Assembly: GCA_964403185.1 (NCBI GenBank)
Contig: CAYOFK010000001.1
Location: 1 to 49,448, forward strand
Direction of reading: 5' to 3'
Source: CAYOFK01 sp964403185
GTDB lineage: Bacteria > Bacteroidota > Bacteroidia > Bacteroidales > VadinHA17
Length of the DNA stretch: 49,448 bases
Of this stretch, positions 25,201 through 32,469 are shown one piece after another (the stretch's first letter is position 1; the number at the start of each line of letters is the position of its first letter). A model generated the notes under the pieces. The model was not told the DNA's origin. It worked only from the letters and a program-made list of their open reading frames with translations, and searched no databases. Position numbers and translations under genes: made by a program.

Positions 25201-25753
25201 GTTTACCAATATTCAGGTGAGTGAGCTCACTGATTTGAAGGCCCTGGCCGGCAGGGAGTTATCCTTTGCAGGAGTGGTCTCGGAATTCCGGACCGGCATA
25301 GGTAAAAATGGCAAACCCTATGGATTCCTGACCATTCAGGACCACCGCGGAAGTTTCAGGATCGTCTTGTTTAATTCAGAATATCTGACCTACAGCAAAT
25401 ACTTCCAGGAAGGTCTTACGCTTCTGATCAAAGGGAAAGTGCAATTGTCGTTTTACCGTGATGGAGAATATGAATTCAGGGTAAAGCAAATTTTCCTGTT
25501 AAGTGAAGTTCGTGATGAGCTGGTGAAATCAGTTGAACTTAAAATTCCCTTATCTGAAATCACACCTGAATTTATTGATGAGTTGGAAAAAGTTTCGACC
25601 CCTAAAGGAAATGTTTTGTTCAAATTTAATATCTTTGATCCCCTCGATAGGGTAAGTGTGGATCTGTTCTCCAGGAAAAAAAGAATTCAGTTATCGGATG
25701 TATTCCTGAAGTTCGTTGAAGACAAACCTGAGCTCGAGCTTTTTGTGAAATAA
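22271..25753 (+). CDS. dnaE: DNA polymerase III subunit alpha
   Basis: The replicative polymerase. 1160 residues, in the usual DnaE1 range. An N-terminal PHP domain (HLHVHSQYS at residues ~6-14, TDHGN, IIGCEVYV) keeps most metal-ligand residues, so it may be an active exonuclease or pyrophosphatase, unlike the degenerate PHP of E. coli. The palm has the catalytic aspartates Asp406 and Asp408 in PDIDID and the third in KMDFLGLKTL. Helix-hairpin-helix and an OB domain (SFAGVVSEFRTG..., ~1000-1070) follow. trxA lies 19 bases downstream, a frequent Bacteroidota neighbour. No consensus -7 box is seen upstream; TACCTTTA at 22202-22209 is one base off. Confidence 0.98.
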   Translation: MRPFAHLHVHSQYSILDGASSIPRLVKKAKDDGMSALALTDHGNLFGAKHFFNETKALGIKPIIGCEVYVSKNSRFDKTTKEDRSGNHLILLAKNKTGYQNLSRLVSLAWIEGHYYRPRIDRELLEKYYEGLIASSACLGGEVPEALLNNNEEEAGKIIDWYKNLFGQDYYLELQRHQTDDPGADGETYVKQQKVNDILIRLAEKHGVKLIATNDVHFVNAEDADAHDRLICLNTGKDLDDPDRMRYSKQEWFKTREEMEHIFSDLPGALDNTMEIVEKVEDYDLNRPPIMPDFPIPEGFEDADAYLKHLAYEGAKFRYDKLTEEISERIEFELSVIKKMGYPGYFLIVQDFLTAARDMGVSVGPGRGSAAGSVVAYSLRITEIDPLKYGLLFERFLNPDRISLPDIDIDFDEDGREDVLKWVVEKYGKEKVAQIITFGTMAAKMAIRDIARVQKLPLHEADRLAKLVPDRPGITLAQSYKQVRELKDARNSENPLISQTLKYAEILEGSIRHTGLHACGIIIGKSNLMDYLPLCTSKDSDLLVTQFDGDFVEDVGMLKMDFLGLKTLSIIRDAVENIKESRGIELDIDSIPLDDPKTYELYSKGETTGLFQFESPGMKRHLRALKPNRFEDLIAMNALYRPGPMEYIPKFISRKHGKSKVSYDLPVMEQYLKETYGVTVYQEQVMLLSMAMANFTRGESDKLRKAMGKKQKKVMDELKEKFLQGCKTNKIEERIALQVWHDWEEFAKYAFNKSHSTCYAYVSYREAYLKAHFPQEYMAAVLSRNISDIKKITTFMDETSRMEISVLGPDVNESNIKFTVNKNGNIRFGLGAIKGVGKYAAKNIIDERKSNGPYKDIYDFVERVDLFTVNKKNIEALAIAGAYDGFSEISREQFFADTGRGVLFIENLIRYGNKISQDKNNSQQSLFGEASNLEYTKPPILEVESWPKPELLRKEKELIGIFLSAHPLDDYKFEIKSFTNIQVSELTDLKALAGRELSFAGVVSEFRTGIGKNGKPYGFLTIQDHRGSFRIVLFNSEYLTYSKYFQEGLTLLIKGKVQLSFYRDGEYEFRVKQIFLLSEVRDELVKSVELKIPLSEITPEFIDELEKVSTPKGNVLFKFNIFDPLDRVSVDLFSRKKRIQLSDVFLKFVEDKPELELFVK

Positions 25754-25772
25754 TCTAATAACTGAATTTCCT

Positions 25773-26090
25773 ATGACTGTAGAAGCTACTGATGCAAATT
25801 TCGAAGACCTTGTCCTCAAATCCGACAAACCTGTGATTGTTGATTTCTGGGCGGAATGGTGTGGGCCATGCAGGATGGTGGGGCCCATACTGACTGAACT
25901 TTCCAATGATTATGCTGAAAAAGTGGTTGTTGCTAAAGTTGATGTTGACAGTAATCCAAATATCACTATGAAGTACGGCATCCGGAACATTCCAACTGTG
26001 TTGTATTTTAAGAATGGTGAAATAGTTGATAAACAGGTTGGCGCCGTTCCGAAGACGCAATTTGTTTCCAAACTTGAACCCCTTATCTGA
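25773..26090 (+). CDS. trxA: Thioredoxin
   Basis: A 105-residue cytoplasmic thioredoxin with the canonical WCGPC motif (Cys30, Cys33), the buried Asp in VDFWAEW and the cis-Pro loop NIPTVLYF. It reduces protein disulfides with electrons from thioredoxin reductase. It sits 19 bases after dnaE and is probably cotranscribed. Confidence 0.96.
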   Translation: MTVEATDANFEDLVLKSDKPVIVDFWAEWCGPCRMVGPILTELSNDYAEKVVVAKVDVDSNPNITMKYGIRNIPTVLYFKNGEIVDKQVGAVPKTQFVSKLEPLI

Positions 26091-26216
26091 ACCCTGCGTA
26101 TATTTACCGGAAGGAGGAGAATTCAGACCCCGCATGATGTTACCGTGCGGACCGCCCCAGCGGGCCGACCGGTGTAAACAAAGGCAGGAGTTGAGGAGTT
26201 TAGTTGAAGCCCGGGA

Positions 26217-26336
26217 GATTAATTTACGGTACCCAGCTTTAGTGTTGTCAACAATAAAACATATCTCCAATGAATGAACACAGACATCCAGTGTAGATTT
26301 ACTCACATCAATTCCGATTACTTCTGGAAATTTCAT
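26217..26336 (-). pseudogene. Truncated IS110-family transposase, N-terminal fragment
   Basis: Reading the minus strand from the ATG at 26336, about 40 residues match the start of IS110-type DEDD transposases: EVIGIDVSKSTLDVCV, with the first catalytic Asp in GIDVSK, and then a typical strand/helix (FIVDNTKAGYRKLI). After about residue 40 the similarity stops and the frame continues as unrelated sequence, so roughly nine-tenths of the gene is missing. This is a decayed insertion sequence rather than a working one. The remnant is cut off at the trxA side. Confidence 0.65.
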
Positions 26337-26425
26337 AATTTTACTTTTAAGTTTACTAATGTTGTGCTGAACTAAAACCTTTAATAGGTCTAAAAACCTA
26401 AAATTCTAATTGGTTCGTGCAACAG

Positions 26426-26496
26426 GAAAGAATGGGGACTAATACAGGGCCTAGGACATAACTCCTGGAAAGGGCGATAGTTCACTCCATTCTTTC
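26426..26496. repeat. 10-base perfect inverted repeat upstream of the IS110 remnant
   Basis: GAAAGAATGG (26426-26435) pairs with CCATTCTTTC (26487-26496), spanning 71 bases, and lies 90 bases upstream of the transposase start. In IS110-type elements the non-coding end upstream of the transposase encodes the bridge RNA, so this may be its remains. Structure and role are inference. Confidence 0.45.
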
Positions 26497-26538
26497 TTTT
26501 AAAAATAAGAAACTATATTGCAAGTAAATCTAAAGGTA

Positions 26539-26696
26539 AGGTCAGAGACCCCTGATGATGAATATCAGGGCAGACCTGACATTTATCGTCATGGGGCGAC
26601 ATGTAATAGCCCCGGGGGACCGAACGTTGAGAATTTGTCCTGTGGACAAATTTAGTGAGGGGCCAGGTTGTGGGCTGTCTGGGTATCCCGGGCCCC
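26539..26696. other. GC-rich stretch of consecutive hairpins (possible structured RNA or repeat)
   Basis: Successive stems: AGGTC/GACCT (26539-26577) closing CCCTGAT/ATCAGGG (26550-26570, 7-base loop); GGGGC/GCCCC (26593-26613); a perfect 9-bp stem AATTTGTCC-TGT-GGACAAATT (26632-26652); GGGGCC/GGCCCC (26659-26696). The segment 26645-26666 is repeated in inverse orientation at 46611-46633. It does not match RNase P, SRP, tmRNA or 6S sequence that I know. Confidence 0.45.
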
Positions 26697-27080
26697 CGTT
26701 ATGCCGGTCCGGCCCTGATGCAAGGAAATAGCTGGATGCTATGCCGGAGCGGAACAGAATAAATGCTAATAATTTCCAATAATCAAATTCCAGATTCCAA
26801 AAGTGTACCTGCATTGATTGTTCGATAATGCGAAGCAAAAGGATTCAAATTCAAAAAAATACAGGTAAGATTGAGAGGGTTGAATTCGTCTGTCAACTGA
26901 GCGTGGGATTGTGGGCAGGCAGGCTGGGCTGACGAATAATGGAGGAAGGATTGCCGGGCGCCAGGAAGCCCGGTAAGGGCGTAATGTACCAGGAGGGTGT
27001 ACAAAAAATGGATTCATTCTTTTTTTGATTGTTTATAACTTCAAAACCAAACCCGATAACAGAAAAACTAAATTCATACA

Positions 27081-27692
27081 ATGAATAAAACCATAACAAG
27101 GATGAAATTGAACAAAAAAATATCTGTTTTTTGTGCCTCCAGCAGCAAGGTAAATAAAGATTTCCTGGATGCTGCAGGAGAGCTTGCACAACTCTTAATC
27201 GCCCAAAACTGCTTAATCCAGTATGGCGGAGGCCGGGCGGGATTGATGGGTAAAATAGCAGATGCAGCCCTGGCCGGGAATGGAAGCATCAAAGGCATCA
27301 TTCCAAAATTTATGATTGATGAAGGATGGGTTCACCCGGGTATTGAAGATATGGTAGTGGTGGCCGATATGCAGGAACGAAAACACATGATCATGTCCGA
27401 TACAGATGCCATTATCGCTCTGCCCGGTGGCGTTGGCACATTGGAGGAACTTACAGAGGCCATCACCCTCAAACAACTTGGGCTGATCAATGTTCCCATT
27501 GTGATTCTAAACATAAATCGATTCTATGATCCTTTGCTGGAACTGTTTGAAAAGATGGTAGATGAAAACCTGTTGCGAATGGAGCATCAAAAGTTATGGC
27601 AAGCTGTCACGCAGGTAAGTGAGGTCATTCCGGCCATTAATAATGCCTTTTTATGGGATTCCGGTAACGCCCGGAATATTGCAGCCATCTGA
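27081..27692 (+). CDS. LOG-family nucleotide-binding protein (TIGR00730 type)
   Basis: A 203-residue Rossmann-fold protein of the lysine-decarboxylase-like/Lonely Guy family, whose characterised members release free cytokinin or nucleobase from nucleoside 5'-monophosphates. Diagnostic motifs are YGGGRAGLMG (residues ~47-56) and PGGVGTLEE, with Glu and Arg for phosphoribohydrolase activity. In bacteria the physiological substrate is uncertain (AMP or other nucleotide salvage). Residue 9 (ATG at 27105) is an alternative start that would remove eight basic residues. It stands alone; the sulfatase on the other strand ends 18 bases away. Confidence 0.9.
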   Translation: MNKTITRMKLNKKISVFCASSSKVNKDFLDAAGELAQLLIAQNCLIQYGGGRAGLMGKIADAALAGNGSIKGIIPKFMIDEGWVHPGIEDMVVVADMQERKHMIMSDTDAIIALPGGVGTLEELTEAITLKQLGLINVPIVILNINRFYDPLLELFEKMVDENLLRMEHQKLWQAVTQVSEVIPAINNAFLWDSGNARNIAAI

Positions 27693-27709
27693 ACAATCTA
27701 TGCACTCAA

Positions 27710-29191
27710 TTATTTATTTCCGGTTGGTACTAACACCTTTCTCCAATAAGCTAAAATCTCTTCATTAGTTGATTCGGCCGATAAGCCTTTTTCTTTCATT
27801 CTTGCCTTAAATCGCTCTTTCATCAATTGCGAAGCATATTCAATTTCTTCCCCGGACTCAGGATAACAGGCCAGATCGCAGGTTCTTAAGAATGTATCCA
27901 TAATGGTTCTGAATTCTGCAATAACATCTTCAAATTCAGGATTAAGGGCTATATTGTGGATTTCCCAGGGATCATTACTAAGATCGTACAACTCTTCTGC
28001 CGGACGGGTTTGGGACATGAACAGCTCCTGTATTTCATTCAGGGTACCGTTCTTATACATAAACTGCATCAGGGTCAAAACAGGATAGGCTTGTTTTTTA
28101 TAGGCATTAAACTGGGTATATGGGCGATCAGGATAAAAATTTCTGATGTATTTGAACCTGTGTGAACGTATAGCCCTGATCCTGTCAACAGTTTCGTCTC
28201 TCCTGTCACGCATTAAAAAAACACAGGTTCTCTTTTCCCTGTCGGGGTCTAAAAAAGGAATGCCTTGCATATGGTCCGGTATCTCTATGTTTGCCAGGTA
28301 CATTATCGCAGGTGCCAGGTCAACATTACTTACCAGGCCAGCATTCACCGTTCCTTCATTTTTTCTACCTGGCCAACGAATAATCAGTGGAGAATGAATT
28401 CCTCCGTCATACATAAATTGTTTCGCCCTGACATGAGGCCTCCCCTGGTCGCCGAGAAAGAATATGATGGTCTTCTCAAGTAAGTGGTCTTTTTCCAGTC
28501 TTTGTATGATTTTTCCAACCTCCCTGTCAAGAATTTGAACAGTCTCAAGGTATAAGGCCCAATCCTGCCTGGCAATCTTATGATCGGGATAATAGGGTGG
28601 CAAAACAACATCAGCCTCATTTACGGGGTACAAACTATCTCTTATGAATGGCCGGTGAGGAAGATTAATTTGCACCTGGGCAAAGAAGGGTTGGTTTAGA
28701 TCACGCTGTGACCAGTCTGTTCCGTCAAAAAGAGTATCAGCCACAAAATTATAATCTTGTTTCCCGGGTTTTAGTGGGTTTTTATAGTTCCCGTTACATA
28801 TATAATATCCTGCTTCTCTCAGGTAATGGGTTACGGGATATATGCCTTCGGGTAATGGTTTCTTATTCCTGGTACGATGCTGGTGGGCATTAATGGATGT
28901 TGGGTACATACCTGTTATCATTGCCGACCTACTTGGGGAACAGACAGCTGTCACTGTATAGAAATTAGTATATCGTTCTCCTTCCATTGAAAGCCTGTCC
29001 AGGTTGGGTGTATGGACCATGTGGTTGCCATAACAACCAATATCGGTTCCCAGATCGTCTGCAACTATCCAAAGTATATTGGGTTTTTCTGAATCTTCAG
29101 TTCTTTCCGAAAGGTTACTGCAACCCGGGAAGAGCGAGAAGCAAAAAACAAAAATTGGTAAATAAATGCCTGGTTTGGTGAGTATTGTCAT
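27710..29191 (-). CDS. Sulfatase (formylglycine-dependent), lipoprotein
   Basis: A 493-residue arylsulfatase-fold hydrolase. The lipobox is LFPGC (Cys24), so it is anchored in the periplasm or cell surface. ILWIVADDLG contains the metal-binding Asp pair, and Cys84 in CSPSR is the site converted to formylglycine. HTPNLDRL and the LGDQGRPH segment match family signatures. Substrates are probably sulfated polysaccharides, as for the many Bacteroidota sulfatases; the type is not predictable. It lies 44 bases downstream of the propeller-SpoIIE sensor, on the same strand, so it may be part of that operon. No SusC/SusD pair is nearby. Confidence 0.93.
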   Translation of the reverse strand: MTILTKPGIYLPIFVFCFSLFPGCSNLSERTEDSEKPNILWIVADDLGTDIGCYGNHMVHTPNLDRLSMEGERYTNFYTVTAVCSPSRSAMITGMYPTSINAHQHRTRNKKPLPEGIYPVTHYLREAGYYICNGNYKNPLKPGKQDYNFVADTLFDGTDWSQRDLNQPFFAQVQINLPHRPFIRDSLYPVNEADVVLPPYYPDHKIARQDWALYLETVQILDREVGKIIQRLEKDHLLEKTIIFFLGDQGRPHVRAKQFMYDGGIHSPLIIRWPGRKNEGTVNAGLVSNVDLAPAIMYLANIEIPDHMQGIPFLDPDREKRTCVFLMRDRRDETVDRIRAIRSHRFKYIRNFYPDRPYTQFNAYKKQAYPVLTLMQFMYKNGTLNEIQELFMSQTRPAEELYDLSNDPWEIHNIALNPEFEDVIAEFRTIMDTFLRTCDLACYPESGEEIEYASQLMKERFKARMKEKGLSAESTNEEILAYWRKVLVPTGNK

Positions 29192-29235
29192 GACAGCACA
29201 TCTAGAGAAAATTTATTTTGTGTAATCTCAAGTTT

Positions 29236-32200
29236 TCACTTATCATGAAAGCGGGTACCAATCACGATGATGTCGTCCAGTTGCTCTTCATTAGCCATCC
29301 ATTCCACTATGGTTTTTTCCAGATATGCCTTTTGCTCTTTCATAGTTAAGTCCTGAATACCCAGCAGTAATTCTTTTAACGCACGGACCTTGAATTTTTT
29401 GCCTTCGGGGCCTCCGAACTGATCTGCATACCCGTCTGAAAAAATATAGATGGTATCACCATTCTGAATTTCAATTTTATGGTTGGTAAATTTCCTTCCT
29501 GATTCAGAACTGGTCCTTCCAATGGCAAAGCGGTCGGCTTTGGTTTCAATCAATTCCCCATTCCTTATGAGGTAAAGTGGGTTGTGGGCGCCCGCATATT
29601 CCAGCATACCCGACTCCATATCATACGCCAGAATGGCCAGGTCCATGCCATCTTTCACATCATCTATTTCGGATTGTTTTTGTAAGGTATTCACTACTTC
29701 ATCGTTTAGATGGTCCAGGATAATTGCAGGTTCTGTAAAACCGTATTCTTTAACGATCTTATTCAGGGAATTGTGTCCTATGATTGACATAAAAGCTCCG
29801 GGCACACCATGTCCTGTACAATCGACGGCAGCGATATATTGTTTGGTGCCATCGGTTAACAACCAGTAAAAGTCGCCGCTTACAATATCTTTTGGTTTAA
29901 ACAGGATGAAGGAATCTGACAGGGTATCCTCCGGAGGCAATATGGCATTTTGAATGCGTTTGGCATAACGAATACTGTCTGTAATGTCTTTATTCTTTTG
30001 TTCCAGCTCCCTGCTTTTCTGCATTACCTGATTTGTCCGGATGGCAACTTTTTCCTCAAGGATACGGTTCTCACGCCTTAATGCCTTTTCCCGGACGATG
30101 ATGTAAAAATAAACGGAAGCTGCAATTACAGCCAGCGCTGAGACAATAAACCACCAGCGTTGGTAAAAAGGTGGCATGATTGTGAAAGAGAATGACACCG
30201 GCTCTTCGTTCCACTCACCATAGCTGTTACTGGCTTTAAGCTTAAAAATATACTTGCCAGGTATTAAGGCTGAATAAATGGCCCTGGTTTGCCTGGTTAC
30301 CGGTTGCCAATCTTCATCAGCTCCCTCAAGCATCACCTGGTACTGAACGGCTTCGGGATTGGTTAAACAAATGCTGTAGTAATCGAATACAATGGCCTTT
30401 TCTTTATGCGATAATATCAATCCGGCATCCATAGGGTGTTGTTTATAATTCACCTGCATGGATTTGATATGAGTAAGAGGCTCCACACTGGTGGTTCTCA
30501 GTTTCTCAGGATTCATTATGGTCACACCGGTTGCGGTACCAAACCAGAATTGGCCATCGGCATCTTTACATACGGCATTATCCTGGGTTTCAATCCCAAC
30601 AAATCCGTTCCTTTGGGTAAACGTATAGATTTTATTGTCTTTCTGGTCAAAGTGGTTTAATCCCTTATTGGTTCCAATATAGATATGGTTGCTGTCATCC
30701 ACCGAAATGAGTTTTATAACATTTGAAAGCAAACCTGATGCCTCCGTAAGGTGCCTTAAAACCGTATCCGCTTTCAAGGCAAACACTCCCCGGCTGGCAG
30801 TACCAAACCATATGTTCCCATCATAATCCTCTGTTATGGTAGTGGGAGCAACCTCAACACCAAGATCAACGATCTTAAACTCCTTGTCACGGATGTTATA
30901 GCGGGTAAGTCCTTTGCCTAACTGTTCCGATCCAATCCACAAATTTCCTTTCGAATCTATAAATAAAGCCGATATATAATTTCCGGATAATCCATCTCCC
31001 TGGGTATATCTGATGCCGGTTTGTTTCTGAGGGTCCCAGTATCCAACGCCATCACTTGTCCCAACCCATATATGATCATTCCGGTCAATTTCCAATGCCT
31101 TTATGATGCGATTTGTAGGGAGATTCCTGTTCAGGTATGAATTATAAATAAACCGGCCTTCAGTTGTACGATACTCCATTACCCCCGATTCCTCTGTTCC
31201 AATCCATACGGTACCCCTCTGGTCCCGTTTAATGAACCTGATCTTTTCAGGGAGGACATTATTGTCACTTTCGAAATAGGTGAACCGTTCTGCTTCAGGT
31301 TTATTGGGATGGTAAATGGCAATGCCCTCATCCGTTCCAAACCAGAATTCCACCGGTGTATGTTGGTAAATGGCAAAGGTTTTCGGATCTTTAAAATCCT
31401 CTGATTTTTCAATACTTACAAACTGTTCCCCTTTGAAAATGCACAAGCCCTGATTTCTGGTTCCTATCAGCATGTTCCCTTCCCGGTCTTCTGTCAGAAA
31501 AAAGATGTCGTCATCAGGAAGGCCATTTTGTTCTGTAAAACTCTTCAGTCCCTCATCTGATATTCTGGTCAGGCCGGCTTCACCACCCTGGTATCCTAAA
31601 GTACCCACCCATATATTGTTTTCTCTGTCTTCTGTGATATAGCTGATAAAATTTCCTGCCAGGCCATCACGCCGGTCATATATGACCATTGTATCTTTTT
31701 CAATATCATAGCAGTACAACCCGCCGTTATAGGTCCCAAACCAAAGATTTCCATGGGAGTCCTCAAACATGGTGGTTTTTGTAAAATAGGAGGTCAGATC
31801 AGGAAACATGGTTAAAACAAAGCGGTCATTATCTTCAGAATACCTGTAAATTCCTTCCGGTGCAACACAATAAAATTTACCGTCCCGGGTCTCCATGGTA
31901 TAAAAAATCCGGTCGCTCAATCCTTCACTCCCCCGGTATTGTTTTTCAGAGGTAATGGTTCCGGTTTCAGCATTGTAGCCGGCCTTTATCAGTCCTGAGC
32001 CAACAGATGATATCCACAGAGCATTGTCACCGGCGCTCCTGATAGTGGTTATATCCCCCCGGAGGTCAATACTATCTAACAGAACTTGTCTGAAAGTGTA
32101 TCCATCGTAAAACGACAGGGCTCCATCCAGGTGGCCAAACCAAATATTATTAAAGGCATCTTCATATATACATTTCACTCCACCCGCAGCAAGGTCCTGT

Positions 32201-32463
32201 TCAGGCGAATAATTTTCAAACGTGTTCCCGTCAAATTTCGAAACACCTCCCGGGGTCCCCAACCAGATAAAATCTTTACTGTCCTGGAGAATGAAATATA
32301 CCCTGGATGAACTCAATCCCTCTTCCACACTGAAGTGATCAAAATAATATTTCTGGGCCGTGGCATGTAGAGTAACCGTTACTATGGTGCATAAAAAAAT
32401 TATCCGCCTGCTTTGGCGAATAATTTTTTTCACAATTGGCCAATGTGAAAAAGTTTTTCTCAT
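29236..32463 (-). CDS. Periplasmic propeller sensor with cytoplasmic SpoIIE-type PP2C phosphatase
   Basis: A 1075-residue signalling protein. Signal peptide/anchor (residues ~1-35), then about 14 two-component-regulator propeller repeats (recurrent IWLGT, IWFGT and IWVGT), a Y_Y_Y-type beta domain (~680-760), one transmembrane helix (~768-788), a coiled coil (REKALRRENRILEEKV...), then a PP2C/SpoIIE domain with SGDFYW (~861) and TGHGVPGAFMS (~880). There is no histidine kinase domain, so the output is dephosphorylation of serine/threonine-phosphorylated protein, for example an anti-sigma-factor antagonist. The ligand is unknown. It starts 6 bases after the caspase gene. Confidence 0.93.
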   Translation of the reverse strand: MRKTFSHWPIVKKIIRQSRRIIFLCTIVTVTLHATAQKYYFDHFSVEEGLSSSRVYFILQDSKDFIWLGTPGGVSKFDGNTFENYSPEQDLAAGGVKCIYEDAFNNIWFGHLDGALSFYDGYTFRQVLLDSIDLRGDITTIRSAGDNALWISSVGSGLIKAGYNAETGTITSEKQYRGSEGLSDRIFYTMETRDGKFYCVAPEGIYRYSEDNDRFVLTMFPDLTSYFTKTTMFEDSHGNLWFGTYNGGLYCYDIEKDTMVIYDRRDGLAGNFISYITEDRENNIWVGTLGYQGGEAGLTRISDEGLKSFTEQNGLPDDDIFFLTEDREGNMLIGTRNQGLCIFKGEQFVSIEKSEDFKDPKTFAIYQHTPVEFWFGTDEGIAIYHPNKPEAERFTYFESDNNVLPEKIRFIKRDQRGTVWIGTEESGVMEYRTTEGRFIYNSYLNRNLPTNRIIKALEIDRNDHIWVGTSDGVGYWDPQKQTGIRYTQGDGLSGNYISALFIDSKGNLWIGSEQLGKGLTRYNIRDKEFKIVDLGVEVAPTTITEDYDGNIWFGTASRGVFALKADTVLRHLTEASGLLSNVIKLISVDDSNHIYIGTNKGLNHFDQKDNKIYTFTQRNGFVGIETQDNAVCKDADGQFWFGTATGVTIMNPEKLRTTSVEPLTHIKSMQVNYKQHPMDAGLILSHKEKAIVFDYYSICLTNPEAVQYQVMLEGADEDWQPVTRQTRAIYSALIPGKYIFKLKASNSYGEWNEEPVSFSFTIMPPFYQRWWFIVSALAVIAASVYFYIIVREKALRRENRILEEKVAIRTNQVMQKSRELEQKNKDITDSIRYAKRIQNAILPPEDTLSDSFILFKPKDIVSGDFYWLLTDGTKQYIAAVDCTGHGVPGAFMSIIGHNSLNKIVKEYGFTEPAIILDHLNDEVVNTLQKQSEIDDVKDGMDLAILAYDMESGMLEYAGAHNPLYLIRNGELIETKADRFAIGRTSSESGRKFTNHKIEIQNGDTIYIFSDGYADQFGGPEGKKFKVRALKELLLGIQDLTMKEQKAYLEKTIVEWMANEEQLDDIIVIGTRFHDK

Positions 32464-32469
32464 GTAATT

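Larger units (their letters stand above)
26091..27080. other. Non-coding tract with IS remnant and structured sequence
   Basis: About 1 kb without an intact gene between trxA and the LOG-family gene. It holds a remnant of an IS110-type transposase (26217-26336), an inverted repeat that could frame a small RNA (26426-26496), a GC-rich series of hairpins (26539-26696), an AT-rich stretch of the TTGGAATTT type (26761-26880), and a further hairpin CCGGGC/GCCCGG at 26954-26973. Apparent minus-strand frames here have the composition of random or repeat sequence. Confidence 0.7.

Noticed and set aside
25755..26336. A 193-residue minus-strand protein starting in the IS110 fragment
   Set aside because: Only the first ~40 residues resemble a transposase; the rest is antisense of trxA and non-coding sequence, so it is listed as a remnant and not as a gene.
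26539..26760. Known structured RNAs (RNase P, SRP, tmRNA, 6S, group II intron)
   Set aside because: None of their conserved core sequences that I know is present in the hairpin stretch on either strand.
26542..26838. Minus-strand open frames over the intergenic repeat tract at 26.5-27.3 kb
   Set aside because: Composition follows the hairpins and AT-rich repeat (HFWNLEFDYWKL-like translation of TTGGAATTT-type sequence); no start signal or domain.
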